Part shown: piece after piece, positions 9,648-21,499 of the stretch
Position numbering within the stretch: position 1 is the stretch's first letter
How the letters are laid out: each line of letters opens with the position of its first letter
NCBI RefSeq assembly: GCF_000613805.1
Contig: NZ_BAJR01000008.1
Location: forward strand, 39,439 to 103,438
Length of the DNA stretch: 64,000 bases
Direction: 5' to 3'
Origin: Phocaeicola paurosaccharolyticus JCM 15092
GTDB lineage: Bacteria > Bacteroidota > Bacteroidia > Bacteroidales > Bacteroidaceae
The notes under the pieces: model-generated
Seen by the model: the letters and a program-made list of their open reading frames with translations, nothing else
Told to the model about the DNA's origin: nothing
Databases searched by the model: none
Position numbers and translations under genes: made by a program

Positions 9648-10601
9648 ATGAAGAAGATTTTTAAGGTTATTTCTGCTTTGTTGATTGTAGTTTTAGTATC
9701 ATGCAAAACAGAAAAAGAGATATATGTTTTCACATCATTTCATGAACCAGCCACTGAGGGATTGCGATTCCTATATAGTCAGGATGGGATTAATTGGGAC
9801 AGTATACCTGGTGTATGGCTTAAACCTGAAGTTGGTAAACATAAGGTAATGAGAGATCCATCTATTGTCCGCACTTCTGACGGTATCTTCCATCTTGTAT
9901 GGACCTCTAGTTGGAAGGGGGATTTGGGTTTCGGTTATTCATCTAGTAAAGACTTGATTGAGTGGTCTGATCAGAAATTCATTCCAGTTATGAGTCATGA
10001 CACTACAACAGTAAATGTATGGGCTCCTGATCTATTCTATGATGACGTAAAGGATAGTATAATGGTCGTTTGGGCATCTTGTGTCCCTTATAAGTTTGAA
10101 AAGGGAGAAGAGGAGGAGACGAACAACCATAGATTATACTACATCAAAACTAAAGATTTCAATACTGTAACTCCTACAAACCTATTATATGATCCAAAGT
10201 TCAGTGTTATTGATGCAACAATATTAAAACGTGAAGCAGACGATTATGTAATGGTTTTAAAAGATAATACTCGTCCAAATAGAAACTTAAAGGTAGCTTT
10301 TGCTAAAAGTCCTGAAGGCCCGTGGAGTGAAGCATCTAAATCGTTTACCCGTTTTTTAACTGAAGGACCGGCTGTGGCATTTGTCGATAGTGGATATGTG
10401 ATATATTATGACGAGTACAGAGAAAAACGATATGGTGCTGCTTTTACAAAAGACTTTATTAATTTTGAAGATATCACTAATAAGGTCAGAGTACCTGTTG
10501 GTCATAAACATGGTACCATATTCAAGGCTCCCAAAAGTATGATAGAGCAAATGTTAGAACTAAAAAACGGACTACATAATAATACTGATAATGAAGAATA
10601 A
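9648..10601 (+). CDS. GH43-family glycosidase lipoprotein
   Basis: The 317-residue protein has a lipoprotein signal peptide with lipobox LVSC (Cys19). A five-bladed beta-propeller follows, with the acidic landmarks of GH43: MRDPSIV (general base Asp), WAPDLFY, IDATILK (pKa-modulating Asp) and TEGPAV (general acid Glu). GH43 enzymes usually release alpha-L-arabinofuranose or beta-xylose; here an arabinofuranosidase-type role on an RG-II chain is likely. From memory, a short GH43_18 gene sits beside the GH143-GH142 gene in the B. thetaiotaomicron RG-II locus, as here. Its end overlaps the next start by 11 bp, suggesting translational coupling. Confidence 0.87.
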   Translation: MKKIFKVISALLIVVLVSCKTEKEIYVFTSFHEPATEGLRFLYSQDGINWDSIPGVWLKPEVGKHKVMRDPSIVRTSDGIFHLVWTSSWKGDLGFGYSSSKDLIEWSDQKFIPVMSHDTTTVNVWAPDLFYDDVKDSIMVVWASCVPYKFEKGEEEETNNHRLYYIKTKDFNTVTPTNLLYDPKFSVIDATILKREADDYVMVLKDNTRPNRNLKVAFAKSPEGPWSEASKSFTRFLTEGPAVAFVDSGYVIYYDEYREKRYGAAFTKDFINFEDITNKVRVPVGHKHGTIFKAPKSMIEQMLELKNGLHNNTDNEE

Positions 10602-13600
10602 TAAATATCTTTTACTTCTCGCTGCACTCTCTCTATGCAGTGTAATGGAGGGACAGGATAGAGTACACTATACAGGGACTGAACTATCTAATCCATCTTT
10701 ACATGATGGAGGACTGTCACCTCTGATTGGGGTACACAATATACAGATTATGCGAGCCAACCGTGAGAAACCATCTGAGTTGAATGGTAATGGATGGACT
10801 TACAATCATCAACCTATGATGGCATACTGGAATGGTAAATTTTATCTGCACTATCTTTCAGATCCAAGTGATGAGCATATTCCACCATCACAGACATTTC
10901 TTATGACATCAGAAGATGGCTATAAATGGACTAATCCAAAGACTCTTTTCCCAATATATCTTGTTCCAGAGGGATATTCAAAACCTGGAAGAGAAGACAA
11001 AGCACATAACCTTAATGCTATAATGCATCAACGAGTTGGTTTCTATGTCTCCAAAAGTAATATCCTTATAGCAATGGGGAATTATGGTGTAGCATTAGAT
11101 CCAAAAGATGATCCAAATGATGGAAATGGTATCGGACGTGTTGTGCGAAGGATAAATAAGGACGGATCTTTTGGAGATATATTCTTCATATATTATAATC
11201 ATGGTTTCAACGAGAAGAATACAAGTTTCCCATATTATAAAAAGAGCAAAGACAAAGAGTTTGTAAAAGCTTGTGATGAGATACTTGCTAACCCGAGGTA
11301 CAGAATGCAATGGGTAGAGGAGGCTGACAGGAACGATCCTTTGATTCCATTAAATAAACCTTATAAGGCATATTGTGACTATACTCTTCCTGACGGAAGA
11401 CTTGTCTCTTTATGGAAACATGCACTTACTTCTATAAGTAGTAATGGCGGAAAAAACTGGGAGGAACCTATTGAACGTGCTAAAGGTTTTGTTAATAGCA
11501 ATGCAAAAATATGGGGACAGCGATTAAGCGATGGCTCATATGCTACAGTATATAATCCTTCTGAATATAGATGGCCATTGGCGATATCATTAAGTAAAGA
11601 TGGACTTAACTATACCACACTTAATTTGGTACATGGAGAGATAAGCCCAATGAGGTATGGTGGAAACTATAAATCTTTTGGACCTCAGTATGTAAGGGGT
11701 ATTCAGGAAGGTAATGGAAAGCCTAAAGATGGTGATATATGGGTTTCATATAGCATGAACAAGGAAGATATATGGGTTTCACATATTACTGTGCCTGCCA
11801 GAACTAAGGCTACAGCTCAAGCAAATGACGACTTTTCAAAATATAGATATTTAAGCCAATTGAGGGATTGGAATATATACTCTCTTCAGTGGGCTCCTGT
11901 AAGTCTGGAGGGTAAATGGCTTGTTCTTGAGGATAAGGATTTATACGACTATTCCAAAATAGAGAGGGTAATTCCTGCCAGCGATAATTTAAAAGTTAGC
12001 TTCTCTATAATGGCTTGCCAAAACAGTAATGGTTACCTACGTATTGAATTCCTCGATAGAAGTGGTGTGGCATGCTCAAGATTGGAACTAACTTCTGATG
12101 GTATGTTCCGTGTTAAAGGAGGTGCTCGTTTTGGAAATCTTATGAAATATTCTCCAAACAAGGAGTATAAGGTGGTTGCAGAACTATCTGTTGATAAACG
12201 TATGATAGTTGTATATGTAGATGATAAGAAAGTTGGTCAACGTATATTTGATGCTCCTGTAGATAAGATTGAGCGCATCTCATTTGCTACAGGTATCCAT
12301 CGCAATTATCCTACCATTGACACTCCTGCCGATTGGAACGGGATACTCCCTTCAGCTGGTGACGAGGAGCTGTTGGCAATATACAAGATTGCTGATTTTA
12401 AGAGTGAATCAATAGATGCAGACTCTCCATATTCTGCACTGCTCAAGTTCTCCGACTATAAGCACTATGTTGACGAGTTTAACAATATGGAGGATGAAAA
12501 TATTGTTCAGGCTATCCCTAATTCTCAAGCAGCAGAATGGATGGAAGAGAATATTCCTCTGTTCGAATGCCCTCAGAAGAACTTTGAGGAGATGTTCTAC
12601 TATCGTTGGTGGACATTGCGCAAACATATTAAGAATACTCCTGTTGGTTACGGAATGACCGAGTTTCTGGTTAACCGTTCGTATGCAGATAAATATAATC
12701 TTATAGCTTGTGCTGTAGGACATCATATATATGAAAGCCGTTGGCTGAGAAATTCTAAATATCTTGATGGAATAATCAATACCTGGTATCGTGGTAATGA
12801 TGGTAAGCATATGGCTAAAATGAACAAATTCAGCTCGTGGAATGCAGATGCCATACTTGGGCGATATAAAGTAGATGGTAACAAAAACTCTTTAGTTGAT
12901 ATAGCTCCTGAACTTGAATCTGAATACTCAAGATGGGAGCAGAGTAACCGTCTTCCAAACGGATTATATTGGCAAGGTGATGTGCAAGATGGTATGGAGG
13001 AGTCAATAAGTGGAGGAAGAAAGAAGAAATATGCACGACCTACAATAAACAGTTATATGTATGGTAATGCAAATGCATTATCAATGATAGGTATGATAAC
13101 AGGTGATGAGGCTATGTCAATGAAATATGGCATGAAAGCTGATTCTCTGAAACATTTGGTACAGGATAAATTGTGGAATGAGAAGCAACTATTCTTTGAG
13201 ACAATGAGGAGTGACTCTAGTGCAAATGTCCGTGAGGCAATAGGTTATTTACCATGGTACTTTAACCTCCCTGATAATAAGAGATATGACCAGGCATGGA
13301 TGCAGATAACAGATGTCAAAGGGTTTGATGCTCCTTATGGACTTACAACAGCTGAACAACGTCATCCTGAATTTAGAACACATGGCGTAGGAAAATGTGA
13401 ATGGGATGGAGCGATATGGCCTTTTGCCACCTCACAGACATTGACAGCTTTGGCAAACTATATGAATAACTATTCTAATCCGATAATTAATGATTCTGTA
13501 TACTTTGCACAGATGGAAAAGTATGTTGAATCGCAATATCATCGCGGACGTCCATATATAGGTGAATATCTTGATGAGACAACAGGATACTGGTTGAAAG

Positions 13601-13896
13601 GTGATCAGGAGAGATCTAGATATTATAATCATTCCACCTTTAATGACCTTTTGATTACAGGTTTGGTTGGCTTGCGTCCTGCTTTTGGCAATAAAGTTAC
13701 TGTAAATCCTTTAATTCCTCAAGGAAAGTGGGATTGGTTCTGTCTGGATAATGTTTTTTATCATGGTAAGAATATCACAATAGTATGGGATAAGAATGGT
13801 GATAAATATAGAATAGGAAAGGGATTTATGGTTCTGGTCGACGGAAAGATAGTTGCAAATAGAGAAAATCTATCTACAATAACTTTTGAATTATGA
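10591..13896 (+). CDS. GH143-GH142 bifunctional enzyme (DHA hydrolase plus beta-L-arabinofuranosidase)
   Basis: The 1101-residue secreted protein (signal peptide to about residue 20) has three parts. A sialidase-like propeller covers residues ~30-405, with Asp-box-like turns (SEDGYKW, SNGGKNW, SKDGLNY). A beta-sandwich covers ~420-590. A C-terminal (alpha/alpha)6-type domain covers ~620-1101 (SSWNADAILGRY, LPNGLYWQGDVQDGMEESI, AYGLTTAEQ-like and CEWDGAIWPFATSQ). This architecture and length match the founding GH143/GH142 protein of B. thetaiotaomicron (BT1020 from memory), which removes 2-keto-3-deoxy-D-lyxo-heptulosaric acid (DHA) and L-arabinofuranose from RG-II. Both families are practically diagnostic of RG-II breakdown. 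It overlaps both neighbours (11 bp and 4 bp). Confidence 0.88.
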   Translation: MKNNKYLLLLAALSLCSVMEGQDRVHYTGTELSNPSLHDGGLSPLIGVHNIQIMRANREKPSELNGNGWTYNHQPMMAYWNGKFYLHYLSDPSDEHIPPSQTFLMTSEDGYKWTNPKTLFPIYLVPEGYSKPGREDKAHNLNAIMHQRVGFYVSKSNILIAMGNYGVALDPKDDPNDGNGIGRVVRRINKDGSFGDIFFIYYNHGFNEKNTSFPYYKKSKDKEFVKACDEILANPRYRMQWVEEADRNDPLIPLNKPYKAYCDYTLPDGRLVSLWKHALTSISSNGGKNWEEPIERAKGFVNSNAKIWGQRLSDGSYATVYNPSEYRWPLAISLSKDGLNYTTLNLVHGEISPMRYGGNYKSFGPQYVRGIQEGNGKPKDGDIWVSYSMNKEDIWVSHITVPARTKATAQANDDFSKYRYLSQLRDWNIYSLQWAPVSLEGKWLVLEDKDLYDYSKIERVIPASDNLKVSFSIMACQNSNGYLRIEFLDRSGVACSRLELTSDGMFRVKGGARFGNLMKYSPNKEYKVVAELSVDKRMIVVYVDDKKVGQRIFDAPVDKIERISFATGIHRNYPTIDTPADWNGILPSAGDEELLAIYKIADFKSESIDADSPYSALLKFSDYKHYVDEFNNMEDENIVQAIPNSQAAEWMEENIPLFECPQKNFEEMFYYRWWTLRKHIKNTPVGYGMTEFLVNRSYADKYNLIACAVGHHIYESRWLRNSKYLDGIINTWYRGNDGKHMAKMNKFSSWNADAILGRYKVDGNKNSLVDIAPELESEYSRWEQSNRLPNGLYWQGDVQDGMEESISGGRKKKYARPTINSYMYGNANALSMIGMITGDEAMSMKYGMKADSLKHLVQDKLWNEKQLFFETMRSDSSANVREAIGYLPWYFNLPDNKRYDQAWMQITDVKGFDAPYGLTTAEQRHPEFRTHGVGKCEWDGAIWPFATSQTLTALANYMNNYSNPIINDSVYFAQMEKYVESQYHRGRPYIGEYLDETTGYWLKGDQERSRYYNHSTFNDLLITGLVGLRPAFGNKVTVNPLIPQGKWDWFCLDNVFYHGKNITIVWDKNGDKYRIGKGFMVLVDGKIVANRENLSTITFEL

Positions 13897-16349
13897 TGAA
13901 GAGATTTTACATATTATTTATTCTTTTGATAAGTGCTAATTATCTTCCAGCAATGGACGATAATAGCTCTACTTTTAATGGCTCCTATTGGATTGGAGCC
14001 ATTACTCGTAAAGAGGCAAAATTGCCTGAAGGAAGAAATTACTTTGATGCAGAACTGAAAAAACAGGAGGTAAAAGATGCATGGAATGCTGTTCCTGAGA
14101 TATCCAAAAGGAGCATATATTTACGTAAAAAGTTCAATGTAAAAAGTAATCTTAAGAAGGCAACAGCTTATATATGTGGGCTGGGATTATATGAATTCAC
14201 TCTTAATGGCAAGAAGGTTGGAGATATGGAATTTGCACCATTATGGAGTGATTATGACAAATCAGTATTCTATAATGTTTTCGACGTTACTAAGTTGTTA
14301 GCCAAGAGAGGTAATGCAGTAGGTGTAATGTTAGGAAACGGATTCTATAATGTTAATGGTGGAAGGTATAGAAAGTTGCAGATTAGTTTTGGACCTCCTA
14401 CATTACGATTTGTACTTATGTTGGAATATAAGGATGGTACAACCGATAAAGTGGTATCTGATGGCAGTTGGCGATATGATGTTAGTCCGGTGCTTTTCAA
14501 CTGTATTTATGGAGGTGAGGATTATGATGCAAGATTGGAACAGGATGGCTGGGACATAGAGAATTTCAATGCCGCAGGGTGGAAAGAGGTTGTCATACAA
14601 GAGGGTCCGAAAGGAGTAATGAGGCAACAGATTGCTGAGCCGGTAAAGATTATGGAATATTACTCACCTGTCAAATCTAAAAGATTATCTCAAGAAGAGA
14701 TTGCATCTGCATCAAAAAAGACAAAAAGAGAAATTGGTTCGGTAGCATATGTTCTCGATATGGCTCAGAATCTTTCAGGTTTTCCCGAGATAAAGGTAAA
14801 AGGCAGAAGGGGACAAACCGTTACTCTTATTCCTGGAGAATCTTTGACAGAAGAGGGTGCAGTAAACCAACGCGAGACAGGAAGACAACACTTCTATACA
14901 TATACTCTTAAAGGAGATGGAGAGGAGATATGGCATCCGCGTTTCTCATATTATGGATTCAGATATATTCAGATAGAGGGCGCTTATCTGAGTGAATACT
15001 CTACTAAGAGTGAGATTGCATCAGGAAGTTTGCCTGTCATAAAATCTGTTCGTTCATGTTTTATATACAACTCTGCAAAGAAGGTATCTACATTTGAATG
15101 TTCCAATGAGATATTCAATTCAGCTCATCGTATTATTGAGAAGGCAGCTCGCAGCAATATGCAAAGTGTCTTTACAGATTGTCCTCATCGTGAAAAACTT
15201 GGTTGGCTGGAGGAGGTTCATCTTAACGGACCTGGTCTTCTATATAATTATGATTTGAGAAATTACGGAAAGCAGATTATGCAGAACATGGCAGATGCAC
15301 AACGTGAGAATGGTTCAATGCCTACTACTGCTCCGGAATATGTTGTTTTCAAAGGAAAATGGCTTGAGGATTTCGCTGAATCGCCAGAGTGGGGCGCTTC
15401 GTTAGTCGTATTCCCATTTATGTATCGTGACTTCTATCAGGACGACTCGCTAATAAGAAAATATTACCATAACATGTCTGCCTATATGGAGTATCTCTCA
15501 ACAAGGGCTGAAAATGGTATTCTCTCTTTTGGACTTGGTGATTGGTACGATTTTGGAGATTATAGGGCTGGTTTCTCACGAAACACACCGGTACCTCTTG
15601 TTGCAACAGCACACTACTATATGATGCTCGACTATATTTGTCAGGCAGCTCAAATAGTAGGAGCAGAAGGTGATGCTGAGAAATACCGCCAGTTGGCAGA
15701 AAATGTAAAGATAGCATTCAACGAGAAATTTTATAATAAGGAGACTCATCAGTATGGTACCGGCAGTCAGTGCAGTAATGCATTACCTCTATTTCTTAAT
15801 ATGGAACCAGAAGGAGAGAGAAGTTATATACTAAGTAATTTGGTTAATGATATAAAGGCACATGGTGTAAGGCTGACAACTGGTGATGTAGGCAACAGAT
15901 ATCTGTTCCAGACACTGGCACGCAATGGACTTAATGAACTAATGTATGAGATGCACAATCATTATGATTCTCCAGGTTATGGATTTCAGCTGAAATTCGG
16001 TGCCACAACTCTTACTGAACAGTGGGATCCTAGAAAAGGGGCTTCATGGAATCATTTTATGATGGGACAGATAGATGAATGGTTCTTTAATTCTCTTGCC
16101 GGAATAAACATTGATTTTAGTGGAAAGATCACCATATCACCAAATCCGGTAGGTGACCTAAAATATGTAAAAGCCTCAACATTAACAAACAATGGAAAGG
16201 TCTCTGTAGAGTGGAATAGAAAGGGTAACAAATTCAGTATGAAGGTTGTCATACCCGAAAACAGTGATGCTGAAATCAAACTTCCCGAAAAGGTTGAAAC
16301 CATAAAAGTTAAGGGTGGGGTACACAAGTTTAATGTAAATATCATATGA
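13893..16349 (+). CDS. GH78 alpha-L-rhamnosidase
   Basis: The 818-residue secreted protein (signal peptide MMKRFYILFILLISANYLPA) has the N-terminal carbohydrate-binding beta-sandwiches of GH78 (YICGLGLYEFTLNGKKVG, VMLGNGFYN, YGGEDYDAR) and then the (alpha/alpha)6 barrel. The general-acid motif DCPHREKLGW puts the catalytic Glu at about residue 434, and TLTEQWDP puts the probable base at about residue 709. It should release alpha-linked L-rhamnose. From memory, the B. thetaiotaomicron RG-II locus has a comparable stand-alone GH78 (BT1001). It overlaps the upstream and downstream genes by 4 bp each (ATGA), so it is tightly coupled in the operon. Confidence 0.92.
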   Translation: MMKRFYILFILLISANYLPAMDDNSSTFNGSYWIGAITRKEAKLPEGRNYFDAELKKQEVKDAWNAVPEISKRSIYLRKKFNVKSNLKKATAYICGLGLYEFTLNGKKVGDMEFAPLWSDYDKSVFYNVFDVTKLLAKRGNAVGVMLGNGFYNVNGGRYRKLQISFGPPTLRFVLMLEYKDGTTDKVVSDGSWRYDVSPVLFNCIYGGEDYDARLEQDGWDIENFNAAGWKEVVIQEGPKGVMRQQIAEPVKIMEYYSPVKSKRLSQEEIASASKKTKREIGSVAYVLDMAQNLSGFPEIKVKGRRGQTVTLIPGESLTEEGAVNQRETGRQHFYTYTLKGDGEEIWHPRFSYYGFRYIQIEGAYLSEYSTKSEIASGSLPVIKSVRSCFIYNSAKKVSTFECSNEIFNSAHRIIEKAARSNMQSVFTDCPHREKLGWLEEVHLNGPGLLYNYDLRNYGKQIMQNMADAQRENGSMPTTAPEYVVFKGKWLEDFAESPEWGASLVVFPFMYRDFYQDDSLIRKYYHNMSAYMEYLSTRAENGILSFGLGDWYDFGDYRAGFSRNTPVPLVATAHYYMMLDYICQAAQIVGAEGDAEKYRQLAENVKIAFNEKFYNKETHQYGTGSQCSNALPLFLNMEPEGERSYILSNLVNDIKAHGVRLTTGDVGNRYLFQTLARNGLNELMYEMHNHYDSPGYGFQLKFGATTLTEQWDPRKGASWNHFMMGQIDEWFFNSLAGINIDFSGKITISPNPVGDLKYVKASTLTNNGKVSVEWNRKGNKFSMKVVIPENSDAEIKLPEKVETIKVKGGVHKFNVNII

Positions 16350-18905
16350 TTATGAAAAAATATATCTTGGTGTTGATGCTATCTTCATTTTTTGCTCAGG
16401 CATTCGCTGAAAGAGTAGATATGAGGTTGGCAGGAGCGGATAACAGTGGAAAAGTGTCGAATAGTGAAATCATAAAATCGGTAATAGATAAGTTGGCATC
16501 TAAAGGAGGAGGTACCCTCTTTTTCCCTGCAGGAATCTATCTTACCGGACCTATCGAGATGAAGAGTAACATAACTATAGATACTGAAGCTGGTGCGGTT
16601 CTGAAATTCAGTGACAACTTTGATGAATATCTTCCTTTTACAGAGGTACGTCATGAGGGTGTAATGATGAAGAGTTTCAGACCTCTTATATATGCATACG
16701 ACTCTGAGAATATAACAATAAAGGGAGAGGGAACATTAGATGGAAGTGGAAAACTGTGGTGGAGCGAGTTTTTCAAAGTATTGACTGATCTTCAAAAGAA
16801 TGGTAAGAGAGAGGTAAACAGATATCAGAAGATGTTCGAGAACTCAAATGATATGAAATCTCTTTATGATAATACAAATAGTGATTGGCACTCAACTTTG
16901 GAAAGGAGGTTTTTCCGTCCCCCATTTATTCATCCTATAAGGTGTAAGAGGATTAAGATTGAAGGAGTGAAAATCATCAACTCACCATTTTGGACTGTTA
17001 ACCCTGAATTTTGTGATAATGTTACTATAACAGGTATCACTATAGATAATCCTCCATCTCCTAATACAGATGGTATAAATCCTGAATCATGCAAAAATGT
17101 ACATATCAGTGATTGCCATATATCTGTTGGAGATGATTGTGTAACAATAAAGTCCGGACGTGATCTTCAGGGAAGAACCATTGGAGTACCATGCGAAAAT
17201 ATAACAATAACCAACTGTACCATGCTCTCCGGACATGGAGGTGTTGTAATAGGTAGTGAGATGAGCGGTGGAGTAAGAAAGGTTACAATAAGCAATTGCG
17301 TCTTTGACGGGACTGACAGAGGTATCAGAATAAAATCTACGTGGAAGGGGAGGTTATGTTGAAGATGTTAGGGTGAGTAATATAGTGATGAGCAATATAA
17401 AAGAGGCATTTGTATTCAATCTGAAATATAGCGATATGCCTCAAGAACCTAAAAGTGAACGAACTCCTGAATATAGGAATATTTCTGTATCCGATGTTAT
17501 AGTACGTAATGTGCAGACGCCTCTCAAGATAGTAGGTCTTGAGGAGGCTCCAATAACCGGTATTGTTCTTAAGAACATACAGATGGAGGGAGCTAAAGGG
17601 AAGAGCATCATAAAGGATTGCAAAGATATAGTTTTAGATAATGTCGTTGTAAATGGAGAGAAGTTCCAAATTAGTGCAACAGATAAAGCTATGTCATTTC
17701 AGAGTAGTAAATCTCTTGGAACAGTACTTGATGATATAAGCAAACGTTTTGGTGTCAGACTTAAGTATGATGTCGATACCACCGGACTAGTACTTCCATA
17801 TGCTGATTTCAGAATAAGACCATACTCTTTAGAGGAGTCGCTGACAAATGTTTTAGCTCCATTTGACTTCAAGTTCGTAAAGCAGAATGATAAACTTTAC
17901 AAAATTAAAGCATATGAATATGCTCGTCGCACAACGGCTGATGGCGAGAAATTACTCGGCTATCTCTCTTCACTCTATAATGATGATAAGACTTTCGAAA
18001 AGAGAGCTGCTGTACTGAGAAAAGAGGTAAGAGAGAAATTAGGAATTGATAATATACTCTCAGAGTGTGTGCCAAATCCGACAATTAAGTTATCCAAAGA
18101 GAGAAAATATAATGGCTATAAAGTTCAGAATTTTGCTCTTGAAACCCTCAAAGGCAAATATGTCTGTGGATCAATATATTCTCCTCTTAAAGGTGGAAAG
18201 CATCCTCTGATAATATGCCCTAATGGACATTTCAATAAAGGACGTTATCGTGAAGACCAACAGCAACGTATGGGTACATTAGCCAGAATGGGAGCTATTT
18301 GTGTAGATTATGACTTGGTAGGTTGGGGTGAATCAACAGATAAACATGCTACCCCAATGTCACATGTTATGCAAGTAGTGAACGGAGTGAAGATTCTTGA
18401 TTACATGTTGAGTTCACGTAAAGATATCGATGTTAAACGTATTGGTGTGAATGGTGGCTCTGGAGGTGGAACACAGAGTGTACTACTCACAACTATTGAT
18501 AACCGCTATGCTGCTTCTGCTCCTGTAGTAAGCCTCTCTTCCTATTTCGACGGAGGTTGTCCTTGCGAAAGTGGTATGCCAATACAACAGGCTGGAGGAG
18601 GAACATGTAATGCTGAATTGGCAGCTACATTTGCACCTCGCCCTATGCTGATTGTATCCGATGGTGGAGATTGGACTAAAGATGTACCTGGATTGGAATA
18701 TCCTTATCTTCAAAATGTATATGGATTTTATAATCAGAGAAGTAGAGTTGAGAATGTGCATTTACCAAAAGAGGGACACGATTTTGGCATAAACAAACGC
18801 AATGCTGTATATGATTTCTTCTCAAGGGTTTTTAATCTTGACATCAAGATGGTAAATGAAAAGCTTGTTACTATTGAGAGTGAGGAGCTTTTGAAGAGAA
18901 GGTAG
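16346..18905 (+). CDS. GH28 polygalacturonase / STN-like / alpha-beta-hydrolase esterase fusion (one frameshift as sequenced)
   Basis: Restoring two bases between 17340 and 17341 (so that RIKSTRGRGG is read) gives one 853-residue protein. The N-terminal GH28 beta-helix (residues ~20-440) has all four family motifs: NTDG, GDDC, SGHGG and RIKS. A segment at ~450-512 resembles an STN (secretin/TonB short N-terminal) domain (SLGTVLDDISKRFGVRLKYD, SLEESLTNVLAPF). The C-terminal ~330 residues are an alpha/beta hydrolase with nucleophile elbow GGSGGG and catalytic-His candidate EGHDFG. The join from GH28 to esterase lies inside one uninterrupted frame (17373-18905), so the fusion does not depend on the frameshift repair. 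In B. thetaiotaomicron I recall separate GH28 and pectin methylesterase genes (BT1018, BT1017). Probable role: de-esterify and cut the RG-II backbone. Confidence 0.84.
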
Positions 18906-19001
18906 TCTATTATATTATAAAGATCGTTACAACTTCTAATAACTATATAAGGGTACATATCATAAAGTTATCCGTCTACTGATTATATTAAGTATAAAAC
19001 T

Positions 19002-21494
19002 ATGAGATTAACACTATTAATATTATGTCTTTCCGGTTTCTTATCTGCTTCCCAAACAAAGGCGCAGGAATATAAGCTGTGGTATGATAAACCGGCTCAT
19101 GTATGGACAGAGGCACTTCCTTTGGGTAATGGACGCCTTGGAGCTATGGTCTTTGGAGTACCGGCTGTAGAGCATATACAACTTAATGAAGAGAGTATCT
19201 GGGCCGGACGTCCAAACAATAATGCTAATCCTGATGCTTTGGAATATGTACCCAAAGTACGTGATTTGATATTTAAAGGCAAATATATTGAAGCGCAGAC
19301 TCTTGCCACTGAAAAGATTATGTCGAAGACAAACAGCGGTATGCCTTATCAGACATTTGGAGATCTCTATATATCCTTTCCGGGGCATAATGATTACACG
19401 AATTATTACCGTGAACTAAGTCTTGATTCTGCTCGTGTAATAGTTAGATATAAATCAAATGGCGTTAATTATAGACGTGAAACAATAACCTCACTTTCTG
19501 ATCAGGTTGTCATGGTAAGACTTACTGCCGACAGACCTGGTTCAATAACCTGCAATGCTTACCTCTCTACACCACATCAGGATGCTTCTATACTCATAGA
19601 TGGTAATGATGTCACACTTGATGGAATCTCATCATCTCATGAGGGACTAAAAGGTAAGGTTGAATTCCAAGGAAGAATACGTTCAATTACAAAGGGTGGC
19701 ACAAAAAAAATAAATGATGGTATCATCTCCATTGAGAAGGCTGATGAAGCGGTCATCTACATCTCTATAGCTACTAATTTCAATAATTATAAGGATATAT
19801 CGGGTGATGCAAAGCAACGTTCACTGAATAACATGGACAATGCTGTCAAGAAAGAGTATAAACTTGCCAAGAAGGAGCATACAGAACTATTTAAGAGATA
19901 TATGGATAGGGTAAAGCTCTATCTTGGTGAAGATATGTATCCTGATATTCCAACTGACAAAAGGGTTGAGAACTTCTCAAAGAGTAATGACAACTATCTT
20001 GTTGCCACTTACTTCAATTTTGGTCGTTATCTGCTGATATCCTCTTCACAACCTGGAGGACAGCCTGCAAATCTTCAGGGAATATGGAATGACAAACTCT
20101 TTCCATCATGGGACAGCAAATATACATGCAACATAAATCTTGAGATGAACTATTGGCCTTCCGAGGTCACTAATCTCAGTGAGCTATCTCAACCACTTAT
20201 GCGACTTATAAAAGATGTTAGCGAAAGTGGAAAGGAGAGTGCAAAGATTATGTATGGTGTCGATGGCTGGGTACTTCATCACAATACAGATATATGGCGT
20301 ATCACCGGTGCGGTAGATAAAGCTCCTTCGGGAATGTGGCCGATGGGAGGTGCATGGCTTTGTCGTCATATATGGGAAAAGTACCTATTTACAGGAGATG
20401 TGAATTTCCTAAACCAAAACTATGATATACTAAAAGGTGCTGCCTTATTCTTTGATAATGTTATGGTTAAGGACCCTGAGAGCGGTTATCTGGTTGTATG
20501 TCCAAGTAACTCCCCTGAGAATGTACATTCAGGGAGTAATTATCAGGCAACTATAGCTGCAGGTTGCACACTCGACAATCAGTTAGTATTTGATTTGTGG
20601 AATCAGGTTATTTCTGCTTCATCTATATTGAACAGGGATAAGGAGTTTGCACAACATCTATCAAACCGTCTCAAAGAACTTGCTCCTATGCATATTGGCA
20701 AATGGGGACAGTTGCAGGAGTGGCTTAAAGATTGGGATGATCCGAAAGATGTACATCGTCATGTATCTCATCTCTATGGGTTATATCCGGGAAACCAAAT
20801 ATCTCCATATAGGACACCCGAACTTTTTGAGTCAGCAAAGACTTCTTTGATTCATCGAGGCGATCCGTCAACAGGATGGAGCATGGGGTGGAAAGTATGT
20901 CTGTGGGCTCGTCTACTTGATGGCAATCATGCATATAAACTTATAACCGATCAACTTACTCTTGTCAGAAATGAGAAGAAGAAAGGTGGTACATATCCTA
21001 ATCTTTTTGATGCCCACCCACCATTTCAGATAGATGGTAATTTTGGATGTACTGCAGGTATAGCTGAGATGATAGTACAAAGTCATGATGGTTTCATCTT
21101 TCTTATTCCTGCTATACCGGATGGATGGAAAGATGGAAAGGTGAAAGGTATTAAGGCAAGAGGTGGTTTTGAAATTGATTTAGAGTGGAAGAATGGAGCA
21201 GTAGAAAAGGCAGTTATAAAATCATCATTGGGAGGAAATTGTTGTATACGCACATATAATCCTATTGGCAGTGTGATAGAATCAGATTCTTCTTTAACAG
21301 GAAACAACAAGATACACTCTGTTAGTTTGAGAAGAGCAAATTTAGAAAATAAGAATAGCTTTTTCGCCTTACCGGTACAACTAAAACCTGTAATAAGTGA
21401 AGAGGTACAAGTAAATAGTGTTAACTTGCCAAAGAGTTATCTATATAATTTTCAGACTGAAGCAGGTAAAGAATATATAATAAAAAGAAAATAA
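19002..21494 (+). CDS. GH95 alpha-L-galactosidase/fucosidase
   Basis: The 830-residue secreted protein (signal peptide to about residue 21) shows the GH95 pattern throughout. It begins with [18 protein letters not shown] and LNEESIWAG, and continues with [55 protein letters not shown] and [15 protein letters not shown], which carry the family's catalytic Asn, Glu and Asp residues. GH95 members hydrolyse alpha-L-fucosides or alpha-L-galactosides. In RG-II the family representative I recall (BT1010) removes terminal L-galactose from chain A, so that is the preferred call. A 96-bp gap without a clear promoter or terminator separates it from the upstream esterase fusion; the next gene starts 5 bp downstream. 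Confidence 0.92.
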   Translation: MRLTLLILCLSGFLSASQTKAQEYKLWYDKPAHVWTEALPLGNGRLGAMVFGVPAVEHIQLNEESIWAGRPNNNANPDALEYVPKVRDLIFKGKYIEAQTLATEKIMSKTNSGMPYQTFGDLYISFPGHNDYTNYYRELSLDSARVIVRYKSNGVNYRRETITSLSDQVVMVRLTADRPGSITCNAYLSTPHQDASILIDGNDVTLDGISSSHEGLKGKVEFQGRIRSITKGGTKKINDGIISIEKADEAVIYISIATNFNNYKDISGDAKQRSLNNMDNAVKKEYKLAKKEHTELFKRYMDRVKLYLGEDMYPDIPTDKRVENFSKSNDNYLVATYFNFGRYLLISSSQPGGQPANLQGIWNDKLFPSWDSKYTCNINLEMNYWPSEVTNLSELSQPLMRLIKDVSESGKESAKIMYGVDGWVLHHNTDIWRITGAVDKAPSGMWPMGGAWLCRHIWEKYLFTGDVNFLNQNYDILKGAALFFDNVMVKDPESGYLVVCPSNSPENVHSGSNYQATIAAGCTLDNQLVFDLWNQVISASSILNRDKEFAQHLSNRLKELAPMHIGKWGQLQEWLKDWDDPKDVHRHVSHLYGLYPGNQISPYRTPELFESAKTSLIHRGDPSTGWSMGWKVCLWARLLDGNHAYKLITDQLTLVRNEKKKGGTYPNLFDAHPPFQIDGNFGCTAGIAEMIVQSHDGFIFLIPAIPDGWKDGKVKGIKARGGFEIDLEWKNGAVEKAVIKSSLGGNCCIRTYNPIGSVIESDSSLTGNNKIHSVSLRRANLENKNSFFALPVQLKPVISEEVQVNSVNLPKSYLYNFQTEAGKEYIIKRK

Positions 21495-21499
21495 TAGCG

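Noticed and set aside
12409..12810. 133-codon minus-strand open frame inside GH143-GH142
   Set aside because: Shadow of the plus-strand coding frame; low-complexity, Ile/Ser-rich, no start context.
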